From the NCBI GenBank assembly GCA_050084515.1, contig CM114273.1, positions 40,238,001 to 40,302,000 on the forward strand: DNA of 64,000 nt, in the 5' to 3' direction. Position 1 is the stretch's first letter. The number at the start of each line of letters is the position of its first letter. This DNA is from Blasia pusilla. Its lineage: Eukaryota > Marchantiophyta > Marchantiopsida > Blasiales. The notes below the pieces were generated by a model that worked only from the letters and a program-made list of their open reading frames with translations, was not told the DNA's origin and searched no databases. The position numbers were made by a program, and so were the translations under genes. Positions 56,671-64,000 of this stretch are shown here, piece by piece.

Positions 56671-59600
56671 GGTTTGTGATCTGTGGACTTGTGTTTGACT
56701 AATTATCTCCCAAGATGGCTCAGGGGATTCTTTTTGCGAATTCTGTGACTTCCAACTCCCCCAACGCATCTTGGAGGTTAGACCTGCATTCGTGTGTCTC
56801 ATCTCTAGCACTCTTCTTGACTCTCGCTACTTGATATCTCATGGTTTTCTTGTCCTTTGCATTTTGTGACTAGTTTCACAAAGCCTTATCCCATTTTACT
56901 AGTTTTGTGTTTCTTGCTATTCGCTCTTGATTGGGAACTTGGCTAAGGATCTTATACCTTTCTTATCTTGCTCTCATCCTTGTGAGTTGCTACACCCTTT
57001 CTCACCTAAGGTTAGTCTCAAGGCAAGTGCAAGTTTTAACCAACGTTAATGTCGTCGTTGGTTCCTCAACCCTCATTAGTCTCATGACTAGCAAGTCTAG
57101 GTAGTAGGTTCCAACTTTGGAAGGTCACACCAAGGTCTCTCTTCCTTGCACCCATGAACATGACTCACTTCCTAGGTTCTCAATAGCATGGGCCGTATGG
57201 ATTTAGCTATTTGCGATGTTGTGGAAGTATTCATATGTTGGTCATATGAGAAAATACCTATGATATGAATGTGGGCATGAGATGCCAATATATCCTTGGC
57301 TCATGTGCTTCCAATCCTAGCTAGGACATATTGTATTAATGTTATTATTGCTAATGGTATGACCATACAAAAGATTCATACTTTGTCTTCTACCTTATTG
57401 TATGCTATAAGAGAGTAGAGGGCTACATGAATCATGAAGTCAAAATTCTAGGTACGATTGGTCTTATGGGAGGTGTTAGTAGCAATGTTGTTCATGAAAG
57501 AGATATAGGTCTTCCGCCAAGAAAAGCTTATAGAAACCCAAGTTGTGAGGTTTGGATGGCTACAAAGCTTGAGCAACTTCATGTCACACTTTTGAATCAA
57601 TTTAAATAACAATTATGCTCATTGAAAATCATATTCATTCCAAGAGGAAATTGATTTAAAAGCCAAATGAAATCACACCATCTTCCAAATTATCAATTTA
57701 TTTCTTCTTCTACTAATTCTTCTTCATCATGACTTTCTTCTTTACTTCTTAAACAAGATGAAGTTCACAGTCAACCTCTTCCCAATGTTAACTCTTTCCA
57801 AAACCAAAGATATATATTCTTGTAGCATAAGAATAATCCATAACTTGAGGAGTGAGTGAGTGAGTGAGTGAGTGAGTGAGTGAGTGGAATGTGTTGAAAT
57901 TGTTTTGTGTTATTGGCTTAGCAATAATGTGCTCTTGCTTATGTATTATGACTAAAGGTTTCATCCCTATCAGATAACAAGGTGCAAGAGTTTAATTGGC
58001 ATCCCAATTTGCTTTTCTTGTGGTTCAAGGGTATTGTTCACGACCCTCATTTCAACTTAAGCCATGATAAGAAATCAAGGAGTTCCCAACAAGTTCTTCA
58101 AATCTACTTGTTTTGGACATAAAATTAATGGAGAGAAAATATCTTCTTAAATGGCTTCCTTTGTGTTACTCTACTATGAGTTACCCACTTTGTGTTACTC
58201 TAATATATTTACCCACTTCTATATTTCTGGTTATGGTATCGATAGAATTGGATAGATGGCTTCTTATCTTGCTCCCATTTTTTAGGCCATGCTAGGAGCT
58301 CGATTGCTTACACAATCTATTAAACTTCCTTGTAAAAGAATTAGCATGCTAAATTGACCTTCTCTAGGTCTCAGTTTTCCCCATCGCCACTTTTTGACAG
58401 TGATAGAAATCCACTCCCTGTGCCATTTCTAATTCACCCCAAATTGCTTTCACATGCATAATTTCAAGTAGCTTGTATGCCTACCATGTACCACATGTTG
58501 ATATGATCTTGTCTAAATTCTAGAGCAATCACTCATGATCTTTACCTTTATATAGAAAGAGAGTGGTGAAGATTTTTTTTGTGTATATTGTGACTCTTCT
58601 TGTTTATGTCTATACAATTTCTATGTTTGTGTGTGAATGTAGTTGTTATAGGGCTACTAATTTCTATAGAATTACCTATGAGGACTCTACGAGGCAAGAT
58701 TGCAAGCGGAAAAATTTCGTGCTAGCAGAGAAAGTTTGTGTTGGCGAACTTGTTCATGACATATGAGTCCAAGAGTTATGTCCATTGTAGGGAGGGACAT
58801 GTCTATGCAAGAATTTTTTTCCGCATCACAAAGACATGGTTGCTAGTCACTTACAATGACACAACGGGAGTTACCTTATTTTTTCCAAACTTATAGAAAA
58901 ACTAGCACTCTTTAAAATGAAGGGAGATGTATACTATTAGGATAATTTTCTAATAGAAGATGAAAAAAGCTGCATCCATGGATGTTAAGGTGAAAGGAGA
59001 ATTTATTTTTCCTTTTTTAATACAGAAAGAAAGGAAAAGACTCTATTATTACCTAAGAATGTGTAGTAGGTTCAACCAATATTTATAACTTACACTGTCG
59101 AATCTTCTTGATGCGTTAGTCCATTCCGTGATTCATCTTCACCTTACAATATGAAAGGGCCATATGTATTTAAAAAATTATCGTCAAGAATTTTCCGAAG
59201 GAAGTAGAGAACGGGTTCATCCTTGCTGAGTTGGATCCACGGAGAAAAAGGGGGAAGAGGTTTCTCTTTTAAGACGCAATGGGGACGCGCGTTGCGCCAT
59301 ATGACAATTGCTATTTTAAAATTTGAAAAGGAAAAGTCCAAGTGACGGTGATCTAGCCCCATCATTGCTACCGAATGACCCCCGAGGTGAGTTGAAACCA
59401 ATTCACGTGTTCAACTTGGTGTGATAGATATGAGGTGTTCTAGCACATGTGGCAACTACTGCTACGATAGCTAGAGACTATTTCCCATAATCCTCGGAAA
59501 ATGGCATCTTCTATTCATAGTTTTGGTCAGTAAAAATATAAAAGACTAATACGATTCGATTTCCACAGTTCCACATAGGGGCGTATTTGAGTCAGCGTTC

Positions 59601-60160
59601 AAGCAGTGGGCGCTTCCCCATCTGCTGCATATTCAAATTAAGTGCTGGAATTGACAAAGAAAAGCAGATGAATAGACTTTAAAAAAAGTTGAAATTGACT
59701 ACCGTCATTTACTCGGACACAAAGGCCCACATATGAACACCGCAAGGGAGGGTAATGTACACGACAGCTTTGTTAGCCAACGACTTCATGTGCAGCTCAT
59801 TGGACTGGCGACTTTTTTTGGCATGACTCCATTCTCCAACAATAAATAGGACCGTGGAATCTTCTCAGATACGTCAAGTGTTTTAATGAATCTACAAGCG
59901 TAGGGTATTGGGCTAATGCCGTCCCCGTCTAGGATTGAAACACGCGGCGAACTCCTCCGCTAACTCCTCTCCGCCAGAGTTTTGCGGCGAGTCTCCGCGA
60001 TGCAAGCCATAACTGCTGGCACGAAGTCTCAGTAGACACGACCGTAACTAATGAGCGACACTGAGCTAGACCTGCGCGTCCAACGCGTATCTCGACACAC
60101 GCGTGTGCGAGCCTCACATCTTACAGATTCGGTACGGTGTTGTAAGGATTACACCGCACA
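56671..60160. other. AT-rich intergenic region
   Basis: No frame above about 85 codons and no recognisable domain. It contains a GAGT microsatellite (57850-57885) followed by GGAATGTGTTGAAATTG, which resembles a copia polypurine tract plus LTR start but has no supporting partner. The right part (59.1-60.16 kb) probably holds the 3' untranslated region of the aspartic protease gene. Confidence 0.5.
57850..57885. repeat. (GAGT)9 microsatellite
   Basis: Nine perfect GAGT units. Confidence 0.95.
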
Positions 60161-63100
60161 TTAGTGGAACAAAAATTGTACAAGTCCTAGTGACAAGAGC
60201 CAAACGAGTGAGTGTGAAGTGACGGATGCTTCAGACGCTTGTGAGGATCCAACGGCAACGGGAGCAGGCGAACCCAGAGATTCTGGTGCCCTCTTCGGGT
60301 TCGGGGCGGTATCGGTAAATGTGCCAGAATTTGGTACGTACGTATTACCTGAACAGACGGGAGGAGAGGGGTGAACAATCTCATCCGCAACACTCGAGAA
60401 AATATTTTGCAAGTCCAACGACACAGTTCTTCACCATATCCTCCTTCAGCAGTTCACCACACTCAGAATAGGAACACAGGGACGGACAATGCTCCGCCAA
60501 CCCAGTTCAATCAAAGAGTGTCGCGATACTTACAGTCAGTCACCTCGAAACCGATCGTCATGTCCACGCGGTTGAACACTATATTTTGATTCAACATGAA
60601 ATTTGCTGCAGACATCAGAACCAACAGTGACAAGTTTACGTCATCGTAAGAAACTCTGTCTGAACGAGTGAGATTGACGGAACGGATGCTTCAAACATTC
60701 AGGGAAGACGGAAGCATCCGTTGCATCGGACTGCTAATAACGCTCTTCCTGCATTCAGTTGCCACGACCGTTGGACGGCAGGTCTTTTCCACGAAAGGCC
60801 ATCGAGATCCACAACAAAGAACCGAAATGAACGAGAGAGCGTGAGGAGTCGACAGAATACCTTAGCACTATCTATATTGTATCAAATCTCTTCGGCCAAG
60901 CCCAACGAAAACTTACCTCCGATTATGTTTATGTCTGTAGACTCAAGCAGACCCAGACAAATCGTGAAAACCTCCTGTTTCTCCATTGAGATCACAAGCA
61001 AGTCATCGCTGATCATTAAGTTCGTAATACATACAAAAAGGTAATGTGGGATCATGGACTGTAAAGTAAACCTTCCGGTGAATGTAGATCTCGTTGCCAA
61101 ACGAATCAATTACGGCGCCGAAAGAAAGAAACACTCACACTTTCGCTGAGAAGAATATAAGGACGTTTGACGGTGAACGTCGCATCTCCGGAGAGTGAAT
61201 AGCTGAACCTTGGAAGTCTCACGTCAGTAGTTCTGTTCAAAAGTTCAACCGAGAATAGAGTTAAGCCCAGTCCAGCCCCCTGAGTATCCATCCTAAAACA
61301 AGGCCTTGCTTTCCTATGAACTGGACGCGTTCGAATTCTATTCAGAAACAGATTCTTTACGAACTTGATGAGAGGAACAGAATCCTTACGTTGTGTAGAA
61401 GCAGAGTTCGAATGGACCAATCGATGGCGATCCTACTGGAACACGCTGATAGTCAAGCGATATGATCGCTGCGAGCTGAACAGTTCAACCACAGAGGTAG
61501 CTTGCGGATCAGAATGCGGACTCGGAGGGCAGTGAAGGAACGAGAACTGACTGCTCAAGTGGAGGAGTCCAGGAAGCATGATCAGATGGTTAGGGACACT
61601 TACTTCGTCTATGAACGGCCGATATATAGACGTGTTCAGGTAAGTGAAACTTGTCCCGGTGTCCCAAAGAGCGGAATCCTCAATCGGGATGGTGGTGCCA
61701 TTTTCGATCGCAATCGACTGCAAGCCTACATTATACATTGGACTATGGCACGTTCCCGTGACGTGCAAAACGTGATGAGTATTGAATATTTTGAAATTGA
61801 CCACGTATGGAATTTTCAACTCAGGAATGACGTTCACCTTCGGGTTTTCTCACCGATCTCAAACATCATGACGCGTTTTAAAAAAGACAAATTTCTGTGT
61901 TCCATTCGCCCTTACAATCTATACAATGAGGTGCAGCATTTACGTCATACTTTCTCACTTACGGCATTCCGAGTTGAGACCCCACGATTGGAGTTTTCTG
62001 TTGTGAACTGGAACCGAGGTCTCCGAACATCACTGTTCCGCCATCGCCACCGAAGCACATCGAGAACGAATCCCTGATTCCTGCTCCTCCCAAAAAGCTG
62101 GGGACGGATGATTTTTGCAAGCCAAGCCCGATGAGACCACCCGGAACGCTGCCATCAAGGAAACCCCCAGTTTGGATTTGGCCACATCTGTTCCCAGTCA
62201 AGGGTTCGATTAGTAACGCCTCGCAGAACTTGAAATAGAGTTTCTCGAACAATGAAATGGTTAGTTATTCAGCGAAATACCCCAAGACGACTGGAACGGA
62301 TATGTTCGAGCCACTCCCGTTGTTTAGGGTCAGGTGAAGCACATCCTCCACCAACCAACCACTTGTCGAGGTATTCGTTTGCACGTAGCTCGCTCTGTAC
62401 AGGCACTCGGAACTGCTCGATGGACATTCCCCAGTGGAGAAGTCATTAGAAATACACTCTGCGCTCGAACAGGCCAACGCCCGACTCGTGCTTGAATCGA
62501 TCGGAGTGTACACGTTAAAGTCGGTGTTCTGAAAATCAACACGTCCAACCATTACAAGTAATGAGTTTTGTGGGCATTCAGGATGCAGACGCACCTTCCT
62601 TTCTCATTCGCAACAAGCCAGCAAGCCCGCGCTGATATGTGTACGATTCTCCAGACTGAGTGACTTACTTCGCTTCGACATCAGGTGATATACGACTGCT
62701 CGCGATAATCGTTTGCTGCATCTCGAATTCCTGCGGAGATGCGAGGGGAGAAAATGGACAACGCTCCTCCGAATTCAATTGCAGAAATCTAGGCAATGGC
62801 AGAGCAGGGAACTTACTCTGCCGTATAAAGTTCCATTGGTCGGAGCACATGACTGGCATTCACATGGTAGCCAAAAGAGATCACTTCCGGTGTCCAAGAT
62901 CACGACGAACTCCACTGCTGGTGTGCCGACAGCGACGACGGCGACGTAAAGCCTGTCAAAACGCGCATCAATTTCATTTAAGCATCAACCCACTGACAGA
63001 AAGACGCACTTTTGCGTTGCACATTAGGCCTACATCCTCACGGGGAGAACGTAACGCACCGTACAATCATTCTTCGACTACCGGATTGCCTACTTTTGCC

Positions 63101-63539
63101 CATCGAATCGTCTTCGGGCTGTGGAAAAACTAAACTAGCGCCCCGGACAGCAACAACCAGATCCTACATCCTCATCTCCGAAAATGCTTAAGTGCTACTA
63201 GTAGCTCATTGAGAAGGAAACTACTCACGTTCCGAATTGTTCGGTTAAATTTCCGGCAGCAAAGCTGTACACTTCGGAACTCTCCACCAAACTCCGCTCG
63301 CCCAATCTCCGGTCGACCTTCCCGTGACGTACTGCATCATTATGATACAGAAGTTTGTGGTAGTCAATGCTGGAGGGATCAGGGATGGGCCAATCCTCCC
63401 GATTCCCAGAGAACTGCTCTCTCCCTTTCTGGGAGAACTTGTTTACGAATGGAAGTTGCAGTTGAGCATCTGAAACGCGTAACAATGTCGAGCATACTAA
63501 AGCGAAGCAAGAAATACAAAGCGGCGTAACGCCCTGCAT
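60161..63539 (-). CDS. GPI-anchored aspartic protease (pepsin family A1), 10 exons
   Basis: Exons: 63229-63539, 62817-62952, 62281-62528, 61963-62187, 61604-61742, 61390-61475, 61139-61232, 60917-60980, 60534-60605, 60161-60348. All introns are GT-AG, and the total of 1563 nt is exactly 521 codons (520 residues). Residues 1-25 form a signal peptide (LCISCFALVCSTLL; cleavage likely after SDA). Catalytic motifs are ILDTGSDLFWLPC (Asp about 124) and WDTGTSFTYL (Asp about 334). Also present are VVLGCGQIQTG, FSMCFGGDG, PFELCFYTT and a DINIIGANFM block split by an intron. The C-terminal VWLLSLGLVQFLF is a likely GPI signal, implying the outer plasma membrane. The layout matches the Arabidopsis APF1/At5g10080-like group as I recall it; substrates are unknown. 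The exon 8 acceptor is uncertain: 61058 is also open and would add 26 residues. Confidence 0.9.
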
Positions 63540-64000
63540 CGCGATGCACCCTCGAATCTTGTAGCATGGGGCACGAGAAACGAAAAAAATGCCTGCACAA
63601 CTCGTGGCCCGTGGAATTTAAGAGTGACCCAGTCTGCCGAAAGTAAATCCCGTCGTACCAGAGCAGAAGTGTCTCTCCCGCAAGCACTCACCCTCCTCTT
63701 CTAAAAGGCAAGAGCTTCAAATCCACATCCGACCATGCGGTGAAAAAGTCCTCACGGGTGGCTGTAACATAAGAATTTACACGGCCCGCGAGTGCCACGT
63801 CGAATCCACTGGTAGGCGACTGCTTCGACACACCGATAGCCGGAAAGAAAGGCACACTATGGCTGAGATTGGTACAACGGATGCAAGCCTTAATCGCCAT
63901 GAGCACGCAGCCTGTCTGTGACTGCTGCGCTCCAGCCACCGCAACGCCAAGCGACATGCTGCCCCAATGTGCGACGAGAAAAAGCGCCCTTGATTTGGAC
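63540..64000 (-). other. Upstream region of the aspartic protease gene
   Basis: Presumed promoter and 5' untranslated sequence. An 89-codon minus-strand frame (63688-63957) shows no recognisable domain and no convincing splice to the protease start. It could be chance or part of a neighbouring gene beyond the window. No TATA box was found with confidence. Confidence 0.4.

Noticed and set aside
61502-62077. 191-codon plus-strand frame
   Set aside because: It lies antisense to exons 4 and 5 of the aspartic protease and has no recognisable domain. The minus strand has a coherent spliced gene.
62665-62730. Possible extra protease exon (frame starting EFEMQQTI)
   Set aside because: It has usable splice sites, but exon 2 joins exon 3 directly in phase 0 and gives the family-like GTLYGR-NTDFN junction. 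The extra piece has no counterpart in the family as I recall it.
62660-63133. 157-codon plus-strand frame and other frames opposite protease exon 2
   Set aside because: Antisense shadow of the protease gene.

Overview
This window reads as nuclear DNA of a land plant. It has two multi-exon genes with GT-AG introns, one a plant-type GPI-anchored aspartic protease and one a small plant membrane protein, set in a large mass of decayed LTR retrotransposons. The PHD-finger Ty3/gypsy family found here resembles what I recall of green-algal elements more than typical flowering-plant ones. I therefore lean toward a seed-free plant (lycophyte or bryophyte grade), but the sequence alone does not prove it.

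Layout. 1-8.2 kb: intergenic DNA without a recognisable gene, with short tandem duplications on the left and an AT-rich stretch on the right. 8.2-19.6 kb: two minus-strand copies of a Ty3/gypsy family (family A) whose integrase carries a C-terminal PHD finger. One copy is a 5'-truncated fragment. The other keeps both LTRs but has a chromodomain-type Ty3/gypsy (family B, copy B1) lodged in it. 20.4-21.2 kb: a diverged family B LTR. 21.2-28.4 kb: intergenic. 28.46-30.53 kb: a three-exon minus-strand gene for a 159-residue single-pass membrane protein. 32.8-34.6 kb: an LTR plus decayed gag of a third Ty3/gypsy family (D). 35.07-44.57 kb: the most complete family A copy (A3), plus strand. 44.57-49.5 kb: family B copy B2, minus strand. 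49.5-56.05 kb: an Athila/Tat-like Ty3/gypsy (family C), minus strand, with an extra long ORF downstream of integrase. 56.06-56.67 kb: a Ty1/copia gag-protease fragment. 60.16-63.54 kb: a ten-exon minus-strand aspartic protease gene whose exons sum exactly to 521 codons.

How it works together. No operon or pathway is present. The transposons are all defective (stops, frameshifts, catalytic-site losses, inversions, internal duplications) and have inserted into and deleted one another. The order can partly be read: family A before B1 at 12-16 kb, and D before A3 at 34-35 kb. The observations most worth following are the PHD-finger integrase of family A, seen in three separately decaying copies, and the extra ORF of family C. 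The two host genes are spliced models reconstructed here by eye from reading frames, splice signals and similarity to plant families recalled from memory. No database search was possible.
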